A stretch of DNA of 64,000 nt from Deinococcus carri (GCF_039545055.1 NZ_BAABRP010000010.1:53636-117635); one strand, 5' to 3'; shown: positions 1 to 15,873, counted from the stretch's first letter. Made by a program: numbers and translations. Notes: generated from the sequence alone by a model not told the origin.

Positions 1-1
1 C

Positions 2-784
2 GCGCGGCTGTGCGGGCTGCCGGGGGCCGCCGACTTCACGCTCGCCCGTCTGGACGCCCGCGCCGCCGACGCCGACACCGCCGCGCTGCTGCTGTCCCTC
101 CCGCCCCTGGCGCGCCTGGCCCGCTACGGCGACGTGAGGGCGCGCGAGGGTGACGACTTGCGGCCCGTGTTCCGCACGCTGGTGGCCCGCGCCGCCGCCG
201 GTCTGCCCAACGCCGCGCACGGGCTGGGGGAGGAAGCGGCGGGGGCGCTTCACGGCCAGCTCGCGCAGGCGGATGCCGCGGTGCGCCTCCTCGACGACCC
301 GGAAGCGAGCGCTGGGTGGGTCGCGGCCCTGCACGCCCTGGACGCGGAGGGCACCGCGCCGCTGCTCCGGGGCGACGCCGTGAACCGCCTGCGCGACCGG
401 GACCTCCTGGACGCGGGGCAGGTGCAGGCGCGGCTCGCGGCGGCCCTCGCGCCGGGGGCACCGCCATTGGATGTGGCGGCGTGGCTGGGCGGCTTCATCG
501 GCGAGGACGGCGGGACGCTCCGCCACGACCCGGCGGCGCTTTCCCTGCTGGACGCCTGGGTCACTGGACTCGATACCGACGCCTTTGGCGAGGTGCTGCC
601 CCCCCTGCGCCGCGCCCTCTCGCGCCTGGAACCCCACGCCCGCAGGAGGCTGGGCGAGGAATTGCGCGGCCTGGAACGCACGGAATATGCGGCGCAGGTC
701 AATGACGACCTGGGAGCCAGGGTGGTGCCGGTGGTGCTGCGGCTCCTCGGCGCGGCTCTGCCCGCTGGAGAGGCCCATGACTGA
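2..784 (+). CDS. DUF5682-family protein, C-terminal part (5' end outside window)
   Basis: The window opens inside this gene. A frame uninterrupted from base 2 ends at a TGA at 782-784 and gives about 260 C-terminal residues. They are helical and rich in Ala, Leu and Arg, with no membrane segment. A WLGGFIGEDGG stretch followed by LLDAWVTGLD and Leu/Arg-rich helices resembles the end of DUF5682 proteins, known from operons with a MoxR-like AAA ATPase and a VWA protein. The stop overlaps the next gene's ATG by 8 bases (777-784), so translation is probably coupled. The family call rests on context and a remembered pattern. The molecular role is unknown. Confidence 0.6.
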   Translation, partial: ARLCGLPGAADFTLARLDARAADADTAALLLSLPPLARLARYGDVRAREGDDLRPVFRTLVARAAAGLPNAAHGLGEEAAGALHGQLAQADAAVRLLDDPEASAGWVAALHALDAEGTAPLLRGDAVNRLRDRDLLDAGQVQARLAAALAPGAPPLDVAAWLGGFIGEDGGTLRHDPAALSLLDAWVTGLDTDAFGEVLPPLRRALSRLEPHARRRLGEELRGLERTEYAAQVNDDLGARVVPVVLRLLGAALPAGEAHD

Positions 785-2030
785 ACCCACCCCGCAAAAT
801 CTCACTCCCGAACAAGAACGCCTACGCCGCTGGCGGCTGCTGCTCGGCGGCGAAACGGCCACGGGCGAGAGCGCCGACGGCATCGGCTGCGAGCTGGGCG
901 AACACGACCGCCGCCTCGACGCCGCGCTGGCCTCGCTGTACGACGGCGCGCCCTTCATCGTGCAGACCGAGAAGCCCCAGAAGGGCCGCAAGTCGCACCG
1001 CCACGTGGGCTTCGGCAAGAGCGCCCCAGCGGTCGCCGCGTGGCTGGGTGAGGTCCGCGACCTCTTCCCGCAGTCGGCGGTGCAGGTCATGCAGCAGGAC
1101 GCGGTCGAGCGCCTCAACCTGAAGACCCTGCTGCTCGAACCCGAACTCATGGAGCACCTGCAACCCGACGTGCACCTGGCCGCCACCCTCCTCAGCCTGG
1201 GGGACGCCATGCCGGATCAGGCCAAGGCGCTGGCACGGCAGGTGGTCGCGCGGGTGGTGGACGACCTCCAGGCTCGCCTCGCCGAGCCGCTGCGCAGCGC
1301 CGTGACGGGTAGCCTCAACCGCTCGCAGCGCAACCTGCGCCCCCGCCAGAACGAGGTGGACTGGGGCCGCACCCTGCTGAAAAACCTGCGCACCTACGAC
1401 CCTGAGCGTCGCAGCGTGATTCCCGAGCGCCTGGTGGGGTACGGGCGCGCGCGGCGGCAACTCAAGGCCGTGACCCTGTGTGTGGACCAGTCGGGCAGCA
1501 TGGCGTCGAGCGTCGTGTACGCGGGCATCTTCGGCGCGGTGCTGGCGAGCCTCCCGGCTCTAAAGACGAACGTGGTCGTGTACGACACCACGGTGGTGGA
1601 TCTGACCGACCACCTCGCGGACCCGGTGGACGTCCTGTTCGGTGTTCAGCTTGGCGGCGGCAACGACACGCCGCTGGCCCTGCGCTACTGCAAGGGCCTG
1701 CTCACCAACCCCGAAGAGCACACCTTCGTCCTGATTTCCGACCTGTATGAAGGCTCCGGCAGCGCCGAGATGATCCGCCGCCTGCATGAATTCCGCGAGA
1801 TGGGTGCCCGCGTGATTGTGCTGCTGGCCCTCGACGACGACGGCACGCCGAGCTACGACCATGAGAACGCTGCCCGCCTCGCCGCGCTGGGTATCCCGGT
1901 CTTCGCCTGCACGCCGGACTTTTTCCCCGAACTGATGGCGACCGCCCTGGGGGGGGCCGACATCGGTGCCTGGGCCGCCTCACGCGGCATCGTGATGGCC
2001 CGTGCGGCGGCTGGGGCAATTGGACGATGA
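777..2030 (+). CDS. VWA domain-containing protein
   Basis: This 417-residue soluble protein has a helical N-terminal half (about 1-225) and a C-terminal von Willebrand A domain. The MIDAS motif DQSGS begins at residue 237, and the later pieces GGGNDTPL and LISDLYEG fit the metal site of a VWA fold. No signal peptide is seen, so it is probably cytoplasmic. The ATG at 777 is chosen because it overlaps the stop of the upstream gene; the same frame is open further upstream but only over coding sequence of that gene. VWA proteins of this type usually act with a MoxR-family AAA ATPase as a metal-dependent chaperone-like pair. That ATPase would lie left of the window; the substrate is unknown. Confidence 0.85.
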   Translation: MTEPTPQNLTPEQERLRRWRLLLGGETATGESADGIGCELGEHDRRLDAALASLYDGAPFIVQTEKPQKGRKSHRHVGFGKSAPAVAAWLGEVRDLFPQSAVQVMQQDAVERLNLKTLLLEPELMEHLQPDVHLAATLLSLGDAMPDQAKALARQVVARVVDDLQARLAEPLRSAVTGSLNRSQRNLRPRQNEVDWGRTLLKNLRTYDPERRSVIPERLVGYGRARRQLKAVTLCVDQSGSMASSVVYAGIFGAVLASLPALKTNVVVYDTTVVDLTDHLADPVDVLFGVQLGGGNDTPLALRYCKGLLTNPEEHTFVLISDLYEGSGSAEMIRRLHEFREMGARVIVLLALDDDGTPSYDHENAARLAALGIPVFACTPDFFPELMATALGGADIGAWAASRGIVMARAAAGAIGR

Positions 2031-2241
2031 GAGCCGGGCGGCCTGGGGGTCGGCGGCAAGGTCGAGATTGAGGTTCAGGGGAATGCCAGCGTGCTCACGC
2101 CTGCTCAGGATGAGCAGCCGCCCCGAGACCCTGAAGCGGCAGCACCGCTTCGAGGCGGCGCAACATGAGGCGGCTGGTTCGGCACGGCGTCTGCCAGGAG
2201 GGCTTGCGATTCTTCGCCGCACGGTGGAGTTCACGACCAGG

Positions 2242-2247
2242 TAAGCT
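2242..2247 (+). promoter_or_regulatory. Leaderless -10 box (TAAGCT)
   Basis: The hexamer TAAGCT ends 7 bases before the ATG at 2255, and no Shine-Dalgarno sequence is present. This is the spacing seen at many starts in this window and supports that ATG as the real start. Confidence 0.45.
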
Positions 2248-2254
2248 CGCCCGG

Positions 2255-2764
2255 ATGAACCGCATACGAACCTATTCCTGGGAAGACCCTCTGATGGGTG
2301 CCGATGCCGCGCGGCAGATGAGTGGACTCGACTACCTGCGCGGCATCGCGCGAGGTGAGTTTCCGGCACCACCCATCTCGGCCAGCCTGGACTTCTCCCT
2401 GGCGAGCGAGGCGGACATCGAGCCGGGCCGGGTGACCTTCCGTATGACCCCGCAGGAATTTCACTACAACCCCATCGGCAGTGTGCATGGTGGCGTCTTC
2501 GCGGCGCTGCTCGACTCGGCACTGGGCTGCGCGGTTCACACGCGGCTCCCCGCCGGCGTGGGGTACACCACCCTGGAACTCAAGGTGAATTACATTCGCC
2601 CCCTGCTTGCGGGGATGGGGGAAGTGCGCGCCGTCGGTGAAGTGCTGAGCCTGTCGCGGCAGGTCGCCACGGCGCAGGCGCAACTGCTGGACGGCAACGA
2701 CAAGCTCTTTGCCCACGCCACCACCACCTGCCTGATCCTGCGCCCGCAGCGTGAGACCCCCTGA
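2255..2764 (+). CDS. PaaI-family hotdog-fold thioesterase
   Basis: The 169-residue product carries the hotdog thioesterase core: NPIGSVHGGVFAALLDSALG, where the HGG and following acidic residue form the PaaI-type active site, then a central strand TTLELKVNYIRPL and a closing strand that includes FAHATTTCLIL. Such enzymes hydrolyse acyl-CoA or aryl-CoA thioesters in the cytoplasm. The substrate cannot be told from sequence. The family is usually 130-160 residues, so about 35 N-terminal residues are extra. ATG 2255 is chosen for its -10 box 7 bases upstream; ATG 2294 is possible. It stands alone, with 224 featureless bases before it. Confidence 0.85.
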   Translation: MNRIRTYSWEDPLMGADAARQMSGLDYLRGIARGEFPAPPISASLDFSLASEADIEPGRVTFRMTPQEFHYNPIGSVHGGVFAALLDSALGCAVHTRLPAGVGYTTLELKVNYIRPLLAGMGEVRAVGEVLSLSRQVATAQAQLLDGNDKLFAHATTTCLILRPQRETP

Positions 2765-3027
2765 CTGAGCCTGCCCCGTGCGTGGTTCCAGACGGGAGAG
2801 ATACAGGTCAGCCCGGTCCACCGGTCCTGGGAGCGGCCGGGCCACGCCACGCACCACCGCCGCGACACCCTGAAGACGTGTGCTGGACCAGAAAGGCCGC
2901 GCAGGGCCTCGCGGTTCTCCGGGGCGTCGTTCTGGCCCTGCTCGGCACCCAGACCCGGCCTCCTCGCCTGCCTCCCCCTGCCTGGACTCCCGTCAAGAGA
3001 AAAGCCCGGCCGAGCGGCAGTCGGGTT

Positions 3028-3033
3028 TACCCT
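3028..3033 (+). promoter_or_regulatory. Leaderless -10 box (TACCCT) before the rsgA leader ORF
   Basis: TACCCT lies 6 bases before an ATG at 3040 that opens a 15-codon ORF. The spacing matches other leaderless starts in this window. No clear -35 element is seen. Confidence 0.45.
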
Positions 3034-3039
3034 GAGTCC

Positions 3040-3087
3040 ATGTCTCAGCCCCACTTCCCCGTGCTCTCTTCTTCCCCCACCAGATGA
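3040..3087 (+). CDS. 15-codon leader ORF coupled to rsgA
   Basis: This tiny frame encodes MSQPHFPVLSSSPTR. It starts six bases after a TACCCT box, so it could be read from a leaderless mRNA, and its TGA overlaps the ATG of rsgA in a perfect ATGA (3084-3087). Between the leader start and rsgA there is no Shine-Dalgarno sequence, so rsgA may depend on termination-reinitiation after the leader. The remaining bases 2765-3027 upstream show no convincing gene. Translation of the leader is an inference from the arrangement. Confidence 0.4.
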   Translation: MSQPHFPVLSSSPTR

Positions 3088-4091
3088 CCTCTGTCCCCCT
3101 GCATGCCCTGGGCTGGTCGGAGGCCTATGCTCAGGCAGCCCGCGAGGCCATCGCGGCCGCCTCACCTGAAGTCCGGCCCTCCCTGGAACCTGGCCGGGTC
3201 GCCAGCACCGGGCGAACCTCCATGCAGGTCTGGACCGCGGGCGGCCCGGAGGAGGCGTCGCTGCCGGGTTCCCTCAGGCACGCGGCTGCCGGGGGCCGGA
3301 TGCTCCCGGTCATCGGGGACTGGGTCATCGTGCAGCGCCCCGCAGAGCCGCCGCTGCGGATCGTGGAGGTGCTGCCGCGCCGGACCAGCTTTGCGCGGGC
3401 CGTGCAGGGCGGCCTGACCGAGCAGGTCATCGCCGCCAATGTGGACGTGGTCTTCATCGTTACCACGCCCGACCTCGACTTCGACCTGCCCCGGCTGGGC
3501 CGCTACGTCGCGGCCGTGCAGCTCAGCGGGGCACGGCCCGTCGTGTTGCTGAACAAGGTGGACGCCGTGCGCGACGTGAGTCCCTTTGCCGAGGCGGTCG
3601 CGGGCCTGTCGCCGGACCTGCCCGTGCACGCGGTCTCGGCAGCGGTGGGTCAGGGCTTAGATGCCCTCCGCCCGTACTTCGGCGAGGGAGTCACGGTCGC
3701 CCTGATCGGCTCTTCGGGGGTCGGAAAGTCGACCCTGACGAACCGGTTGCTGGGGCGTGAGGCGGCCACGACCGGCGCGGTGCGGGACCTCGACGGCCAG
3801 GGACGCCACACGACGACCACGCGCACCCTCTACCGTCTGCCCGGTGGGGGCCTGCTGATCGACAATCCGGGGCTGCGGGACATCGCGGTGTGGGACGCCG
3901 GGGCCGGCGGCTCCCGCTTCGGCGTCATCGAGGAACTCGCCACCCGGTGTCGTTACCGTGGGTGCACGCACCGCACCGAGCCTGGCTGCGCGGTGCGCCG
4001 GGCCGTGGAGCGGGGCGAGATCGGTGCCGATCTCGTGGTCGCCTACGCCGAGGCGCAGGGGCTGTCTCCACGCAAGTCCCGACGGCGCTGA
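3084..4091 (+). CDS. rsgA: Ribosome small-subunit-dependent GTPase RsgA
   Basis: RsgA (YjeQ) is a circularly permuted GTPase that helps the last steps of 30S subunit maturation. The 335-residue protein shows the family order: an N-terminal OB-like region (MLPVIGDWVIV), then the G4 motif NKVD, then the G1 P-loop GSSGVGKST, then G3 DNPG. At the end is the zinc finger CRYRGCTHRTEPGC, matching C-x4-C-x-H-x5-C. The Lys/Arg-rich tail SPRKSRRR may contact rRNA. The ATG overlaps the stop of a short leader ORF (ATGA). The gene is intact and of normal length. Confidence 0.95.
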   Translation: MTSVPLHALGWSEAYAQAAREAIAAASPEVRPSLEPGRVASTGRTSMQVWTAGGPEEASLPGSLRHAAAGGRMLPVIGDWVIVQRPAEPPLRIVEVLPRRTSFARAVQGGLTEQVIAANVDVVFIVTTPDLDFDLPRLGRYVAAVQLSGARPVVLLNKVDAVRDVSPFAEAVAGLSPDLPVHAVSAAVGQGLDALRPYFGEGVTVALIGSSGVGKSTLTNRLLGREAATTGAVRDLDGQGRHTTTTRTLYRLPGGGLLIDNPGLRDIAVWDAGAGGSRFGVIEELATRCRYRGCTHRTEPGCAVRRAVERGEIGADLVVAYAEAQGLSPRKSRRR

Positions 4092-4117
4092 GCCAACATC
4101 CGGCTGGAGAACTGTAA

Positions 4118-4405
4118 CCTCCGGAGGGAACCCCAAAGACCGATTGGCGACTCTCCCCGCTACGGGCGTCCAGCCATGTGGGGCTGCCACCGGCACTCAT
4201 CCAGGTGGCCGGGTACGACGCCCTGCGTGACGACGGTGTTCGCTATGCGGAGGTTCTGCGTGGGGCGGGCGTGCCGGTCGTACTGGAGGAGTACACCTCC
4301 ACGCCCCACGGCTTCGCGATCTTCCCGTACTTCAGTCGTGATGCGCGGCCAGCCATGAAGCGGGTGGTGGAAGAACAGAGGAAGTACCTCAGGGCTGACA
4401 CTTGA
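4118..4405 (+). pseudogene. C-terminal remnant of an alpha/beta hydrolase (HSL/fold-3 type)
   Basis: After an in-frame TAA at 4115-4117 the frame reads DWRLSPLRASSHVGLPPAL, then IQVAGYDALRDDG and later STPHGFAIFP before a TGA. These are the family's segment before the catalytic Asp, the Asp loop (GYDALRDDG) and the catalytic His loop (PHGF). The N-terminal two thirds, including the oxyanion HGG and the GDSAG nucleophile elbow, are missing, so it cannot be an active enzyme. It follows rsgA directly and looks like gene decay. Confidence 0.7.
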
Positions 4406-4409
4406 ATGA

Positions 4410-4523
4410 GGGCGCGACCGGGTCTTCGAGTACCGCCCCTACATGGACATTTTCCAACTGCACACCGGGGAGGCGATACCAGAGCCTCCTGAGGAGGCGA
4501 CGCTCAGCGCGGGGCCGGAGTGA
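4410..4523 (+). other. Unassigned 37-codon open stretch, possible gene-end remnant
   Basis: Between a TGA at 4407-4409 and a TGA at 4521-4523 the frame reads GRDRVFEYRPYMDIFQLHTG followed by EAIPEPPEEATLSAGPE. The composition looks protein-like (aromatic, Pro/Glu tail) rather than a GC-rich shadow, but there is no start codon with a ribosome site before the mid-frame ATG and I do not recognise the family. It adjoins the hydrolase remnant and may be the tail of another lost gene. Confidence 0.25.
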
Positions 4524-4820
4524 AGAGGGCGTGCCAACAGTCACATGCTGCTCCCGTCAGCAGCGCTCAGGTCTGGCATCGGCAGGGCGAAAACGTGACA
4601 AATACAAGCGTCTACGTCCGTCTCCTTCCGCAACCAGCGCAATAGGGAAACTCAGGGAAAGCTGCTCTAGGACGCTAGTTTTGCAACATTCATACACCGG
4701 AAGCGGGGTTTTCTGTTGGGGGTAGAGGGCGTGGAGAGGCTGGGGGCGATGTGAGGCCCCTCCCCCACGGTAAGTGGGTCGTTTTCTGTGGGGAGCGGTC
4801 CTGTCTCGTCCTGGGCGGAC
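4524..4820. other. Gene-free spacer
   Basis: These roughly 300 bases between the gene remnants and a small repeat contain no supported ORF, RNA or clear promoter. The base composition is more AT-rich around 4590-4720 than in neighbouring genes. Confidence 0.5.
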
Positions 4821-4910
4821 GGGGCGCAGGAAGGTTATCGCCTTCTAGCATTCTTTCTGCGCGAAGCGAGAAGCGCAAAAAGGGCGGTGCAGGGTGGTAA
4901 GGAGCGCCGC
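4821..4910. repeat. Interspersed repeat, family 1, copy A
   Basis: This segment matches 41386-41504 closely. Shared blocks are GGGGCGCAG, AAGGTT, the stretch GCGAAGCGAG then AGCGCAAAAAGGGCGG, and the end GGAGCGCCG. It includes an imperfect inverted repeat (around 4829-4857) that is perfect in the other copy. It ends at the stop codon of the minus-strand LysR gene at 4912. Confidence 0.7.
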
Positions 4911-4911
4911 T

Positions 4912-5805
4912 CTACACGCTGCCCAGCCCCTCCATTCCCTCCTCCAGAAATGTCCGAACCGCCAGTGTGGGAGCCGTGGGAAAGATGGCGGTGAATTCAC
5001 GGCGGAGTCCGGGCAGGTGCACTTCCGGGCTGACCAGCAGGCCGCTGCCCAGTTCGCGCCGGACGCAGTATTCCGACAAGAAAGCCCCACCCAGACCCGT
5101 CAGCACCGCTTCCTTGACCGCCTCGTTGCCCGCCAGCTCCAGAAAGGGCGTGACCTCGATCTGCGCGGCTTGCAAGGCGCGTTCAGACACTTCACGGGTG
5201 CCGGAACCGGTTTCGCGCTGGATGAGTGGGAGCTTCTTCAACTCCTTCCGGCCCAGCGAGGGCTTCGCCAGCGGGTGGGCGGCACTGACCACCAGGCGCA
5301 ACTCGTCGCCGCCCACCCGGCGGCTTTGCATCCCCTCGGGCAAAGCCGGGAAGGGGCGCTCGATGAAGGCTATATCCGTCTCGCCAGCGAGCAGGCGTTG
5401 CAGCGCCTCCTCGCTGTTGCCCGAACTGACCTGAAGCCGCACGCCGGGATACTGCTGGTGGAAGGTTCGCAGGGCCGCCGGCAGGACATAGGCTGCCAGG
5501 GTATTGCTGGCGGCCAGCCGGAGTGTTCCCGTCTGCAAGCCCCGGTGCTCGCTGGCGAACCCTCGCGCCCCGTTCAGCGCCCGTGAGAGTTCCAGGGCAT
5601 ACGGCAAGAGGGCCTCTCCCGCCGGCGTCAGGCGCATGCCCAGGCGGTGCCTGACCAGCAAAGGCTCTCCCACAGCCGCCGTCAGGTGTTTGAGTTGTGC
5701 GGACAGCGCGGGCTGGCTGAGGTTCCTTTCCTGTGCGGCAGCGGTCAGGCTCCCCAGGCGGGCCACCGCCGCGAAGGAAAGCAGGGCGTCGGGTTGGACG
5801 TTCAT
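4912..5805 (-). CDS. LysR-family transcriptional regulator
   Basis: The 297-residue protein has an N-terminal winged helix-turn-helix (about 1-65, with GSLTAAAQERNLSQPALSAQ as recognition region) and a C-terminal type-2 periplasmic-binding-like effector domain (about 90-290). It most resembles the CysB/CbbR/YeiE-like branch. It is divergent from the YeiH-type transporter at 5897 with a 91-base shared control region that is AT-rich, as expected for a LysR operator. It therefore probably controls that transporter and itself. The inducer is unknown. Its 3' end abuts repeat family 1. Confidence 0.9.
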   Translation of the reverse strand: MNVQPDALLSFAAVARLGSLTAAAQERNLSQPALSAQLKHLTAAVGEPLLVRHRLGMRLTPAGEALLPYALELSRALNGARGFASEHRGLQTGTLRLAASNTLAAYVLPAALRTFHQQYPGVRLQVSSGNSEEALQRLLAGETDIAFIERPFPALPEGMQSRRVGGDELRLVVSAAHPLAKPSLGRKELKKLPLIQRETGSGTREVSERALQAAQIEVTPFLELAGNEAVKEAVLTGLGGAFLSEYCVRRELGSGLLVSPEVHLPGLRREFTAIFPTAPTLAVRTFLEEGMEGLGSV

Positions 5806-5884
5806 AGGACCCAGTCAACAGGATATAAACAAACTTTGCAATGAAGGGCAAAAAGACAAATTTGAGTGATGACCCCTGAGGCAC

Positions 5885-5890
5885 TACGTT
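5885..5890 (+). promoter_or_regulatory. Leaderless -10 box (TACGTT) of the YeiH-type gene
   Basis: TACGTT sits 6 bases before the ATG at 5897 in the divergent LysR/YeiH control region. No Shine-Dalgarno sequence precedes that ATG. Confidence 0.45.
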
Positions 5891-5896
5891 CCCGGT

Positions 5897-6946
5897 ATGT
5901 CTGCTGTTGCCCGGTCGCGTCCCTCCCCGCTGTTTCGCCTGCTGCCCGGTCTGGGCTTGACCCTCGCCGTGGCGGCCCTCGCTGTGCTGGTCGGCAACGC
6001 GGGCTGGGGCCGTTCGCTGGGCTTCAGTCCCCTGACCCTCGCCATCGTGCTGGGGATGGTGCTGGGCAATACCGTGTATCCGCCCCTGAGCCGGACCTGT
6101 GAGGCCGGTGTGACCTTCAGCAAAGGAACGCTCCTGCGGGCAGGCATCATCCTGTACGGCTTTCGGCTGACCTGGCAGCAACTCCTGGGTGTGGGCGCAC
6201 AGGGCCTCCTGTCGGCGGTCTTCATGCTGGGAAGCACCTTCCTCCTGGCCTGTCTGCTGGGCCGCTGGCTCAGGCTGGACAGGCAAAGCGCGGTCCTGAT
6301 CGGGGCGGGCAGCAGCATCTGCGGAGCCGCCGCCGTGCTGGCGACGGAACCCGTGGTCAAAGCGAAGGCGGGGCAGGTCACCGTCGCGGTGGCGACCGTG
6401 GTGATCTTCGGCACCCTCAGCATCTTCCTTTACCCCGCCATGAACGCCCTGCACCTGTGGCCTTTCGCTGGTCCGGCCTTCGGCGTCTATATCGGCTCCA
6501 GTGTCCACGAGGTCGCGCAGGTCGTGGCGGCGGGCAAGGCCGTCAGTGCCTCCGTTGCCGACGTCGCCGTCACGACCAAGCTGATCCGGGTGATGCTGCT
6601 CGCGCCGTTCTTGCTGCTGCTCTCTGCGTGGTGGAACGGTCAGGCGGCGGCCTCGACCGCAGGGAACCCGCGTCAACCCATCCCTGTTCCCTGGTTTGCG
6701 TTCGGCTTCATCGCAGCGGCGCTGTTCAACTCGTTGCGTCTCCTGCCCGATTCTGCCGTGTCACTGCTGCTGAACGTGGACACCTGGCTCCTCACGATGG
6801 CGATGGCCGCCCTGGGCCTGACCACCCACCTCAGCACGTTGCGGCAGGCGGGCTTGAAGCCCCTGGTGCTGGGGGGCCTGCTGATGGTCTGGCTGGTCGT
6901 GGGCGGCGGCCTGTTCCAGTGGGGGCTGGCGGCACTTCATCTCTGA
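5897..6946 (+). CDS. YeiH-family (UPF0324) putative anion exporter
   Basis: The 349-residue protein is an integral membrane protein with about ten hydrophobic helices. Family landmarks are LRAGIILYGFRLT near residue 90, the re-entrant-like GAGSSICGAAAV near 135-150, and the paired segment IGSSVHEVAQVVAAG near 200-215. UPF0324/YeiH proteins are annotated as putative sulfate or sulfite exporters, and in several bacteria are controlled by a divergent LysR protein as here. The substrate in this organism is not shown by sequence. The start is supported by a -10 box 6 bases upstream. Confidence 0.9.
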   Translation: MSAVARSRPSPLFRLLPGLGLTLAVAALAVLVGNAGWGRSLGFSPLTLAIVLGMVLGNTVYPPLSRTCEAGVTFSKGTLLRAGIILYGFRLTWQQLLGVGAQGLLSAVFMLGSTFLLACLLGRWLRLDRQSAVLIGAGSSICGAAAVLATEPVVKAKAGQVTVAVATVVIFGTLSIFLYPAMNALHLWPFAGPAFGVYIGSSVHEVAQVVAAGKAVSASVADVAVTTKLIRVMLLAPFLLLLSAWWNGQAAASTAGNPRQPIPVPWFAFGFIAAALFNSLRLLPDSAVSLLLNVDTWLLTMAMAALGLTTHLSTLRQAGLKPLVLGGLLMVWLVVGGGLFQWGLAALHL

Positions 6947-7167
6947 CTCCGGGGCAGTCTCGCTTCTCGTTCCCCGCACGGAGTTTCGCCGGCTCCGCAA
7001 AGTGGGTCGCCAACTTCTTCAGTCATTGTCCAGCATAGTGGACGCGGCAACAACAACCGCACTTGGGTGTCCGTTTTGGGTCTACCTCTGCGGCTCCATC
7101 TCTCCCGGCCTCCGGTCTGGGCCACTGTCCCGCAGAGCCAAGCATGAGGTGCCTCAACCCGCCCGCC

Positions 7168-9621
<2,454 letters not shown>

Positions 9622-9781
9622 GCCGTCCTCCTGTCCATTCGGCCACCTTAGGCCGGCACCGTTCAGCTTCCGTAAAGGGTCAGGCGAGGAGCGTTTCGAT
9701 TTCTGCGGTAGGACCGGCAGGGTGTGGGCGGCGTGCAGCAGACGTTCTCGGGTGGGGGAGAGGCCAGGAGGCCTGCTGCGG

Positions 9782-10236
<455 letters not shown>

Positions 10237-10241
10237 GGCGC

Positions 10242-12320
<2,079 letters not shown>

Positions 12321-12330
12321 CTGGGGGCCT

Positions 12331-12450
12331 CATACGGATTCCAAAAGGTTTTGAAATCCGAGCAGAGCGAGGAGGAGAGCATACGGATTTCGCGGTATGG
12401 AGCCGCCTTGCGGTGCTTTCCCGATTGTTGGGGAATGTGGAGTCGGTCCG
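12331..12450. repeat. Interspersed repeat, family 2, copy 1
   Basis: This copy shares with those at 22183-22342 and 50405-50543 the pattern ATACGGATTCC at the left end and AGAGCGAG in the middle. With the 22 kb copy it also shares CGCGGTATGGAGC and GGTGCTTTCCCGATTGTTG. It is shorter than copy 2 because a block of about 20 bases is missing after AAATCCGAGC. It sits 12 bases beyond the stop of the FTR1 gene. Confidence 0.75.
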
Positions 12451-12462
12451 CGCCGGACTCCA

Positions 12463-13662
<1,200 letters not shown>

Positions 13663-13665
13663 GGC

Positions 13666-14658
<993 letters not shown>

Positions 14659-14665
14659 GGTGAGC

Positions 14666-14694
14666 ACTCTATGAAGCAGCTTCTCTAAAGTCAA
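14666..14694 (-). promoter_or_regulatory. Promoter of the FTR1 operon
   Basis: On the minus strand TTGACT and TAGAGT are separated by 17 bases, and the latter ends 7 bases before the ATG codon at 14658. A TTAGGATAAC segment just upstream (around 14713) resembles half of a DtxR-type site; that last point is weak. Confidence 0.5.
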
Positions 14695-14860
14695 CCAATC
14701 CACTCGGAATTGTTAGGATAACTTGGGGAGGCCGGAGCTTCTGTGGGTGGTCGCCCAGGCGAGGCCCCTCGGGCAGCCCTCGGTGGCTGAGCCGACAGTG
14801 CGCCCGAATTCTGCAACTCCTCAGTCTGGGAAGAGAGGGGCCGGGAGGGCGGGGCGACCG

Positions 14861-15805
14861 TCAGAGAGGGGCGGGAAGGGCGCTGGGCAGGCCGTCCGCC
14901 CAGCGCAGAGGGGCGGCGTGCAGTTGCCTGCGGGTGCGTTCCTCGTTCCAGGCGTGAAAGATCAGGATGTCTTCGCGGCCGCGCTCCGTGACGCTGGCGT
15001 GACCGGGGCCGCGCAGATGTCCGGCGCTCCGCAAGACGTTCGCGCCGGGCACGGGTTCGGTCCAGGGGCCGAGCGGGTGGTCCGCGACGGCGTGGCCGAC
15101 GCCATACGTCTCGTTGGTCCAGGCCCCCCCCGAGTACAGCAGGTGAAAGCGCCCGTCCCGGAACAGCACGAAGGGACCTTCCAGGGTGTGCCAGTCGTAG
15201 ATCGCGCCGTACATAGTGCGGCCCCGCTGGTACACCTGCCAGTCGCCGCTGGCCCGCAGGATGGTCCGCGACTCACCCAGCCGGGTCATGTCATGCAGCT
15301 CTGCCACGGCCAGCACGGTGCCGGGCCGCTCGCCGGTCAGGTCGTCGCGGGCGTGGAACAGCCACCACGAGCCGTCCGGGGCCTGAAAGGGATGCGGGTC
15401 GATGGCGAAGGGTTCCTCCGGCGTGAGGTTCAGCCCCAGGTCGGTAAACGGCCCGAGCGGATGTGCCGCCGTCGCCACCCGCAGGTGATGGCCCTTGTCG
15501 CCGCGTCCGACCGAGTAGTACAGGTAAAAGGTGCCGTCCGCGTGCGCCACTTCCGGTGCCCAGTAGTCCAGCGCTTCCGGGCGCACCGGCTCCAGCACGC
15601 CCCCGTGTGAGGTCCAGTGGACCAGGTCGGGCGAGGACAGCACCTCGAAGGCCCGCACGCCCGCCTGACCGTTCAGGCCGGTGCCGTAGGCGTAGTACGT
15701 GCCGTCAACGTGCAGTACGAAGGGGTCGGCGAAGTTGCCGGGGTAGAGCGGTTCCTGGGGAAGCGGGCCGGATGTCGGTGGCTGATTCGTTGGTGTCTGG
15801 GTCAT
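14861..15805 (-). CDS. Glycoside hydrolase family 43 protein (cytoplasmic)
   Basis: The 314-residue enzyme is a five-bladed beta-propeller of GH43 type: the catalytic-base region [18 protein letters not shown] with Asp27, a second Asp in FAIDPHPF, and a probable acid Glu in [12 protein letters not shown]43 enzymes cleave arabinose or xylose units from arabinans and xylans. No signal peptide is present, so it acts on imported oligosaccharides. It is the last gene of the sugar-transport operon, 68 bases after a second, exported GH43, and the pair suggests stepwise breakdown outside and inside the cell. Linkage specificity cannot be read from sequence. Confidence 0.9.
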   Translation of the reverse strand: MTQTPTNQPPTSGPLPQEPLYPGNFADPFVLHVDGTYYAYGTGLNGQAGVRAFEVLSSPDLVHWTSHGGVLEPVRPEALDYWAPEVAHADGTFYLYYSVGRGDKGHHLRVATAAHPLGPFTDLGLNLTPEEPFAIDPHPFQAPDGSWWLFHARDDLTGERPGTVLAVAELHDMTRLGESRTILRASGDWQVYQRGRTMYGAIYDWHTLEGPFVLFRDGRFHLLYSGGAWTNETYGVGHAVADHPLGPWTEPVPGANVLRSAGHLRGPGHASVTERGREDILIFHAWNEERTRRQLHAAPLRWADGLPSALPAPL

Positions 15806-15873
15806 CGGTCAAGCCTTTTCAGAACGGGGGGTGTGCCGGACATCGGGGCGGCTTTCCACCTCCTGAGGCCGGT

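Noticed and set aside
2002..2244. An 80-codon frame between the VWA and thioesterase genes
   Set aside because: It begins inside the VWA gene in another frame and has no promoter, ribosome site or recognisable composition.
4402..4725. A 107-codon frame over the spacer after the hydrolase remnant
   Set aside because: It starts with TTG inside the remnant, is rich in Ser/Arg/Thr without any pattern, and lacks a ribosome site.
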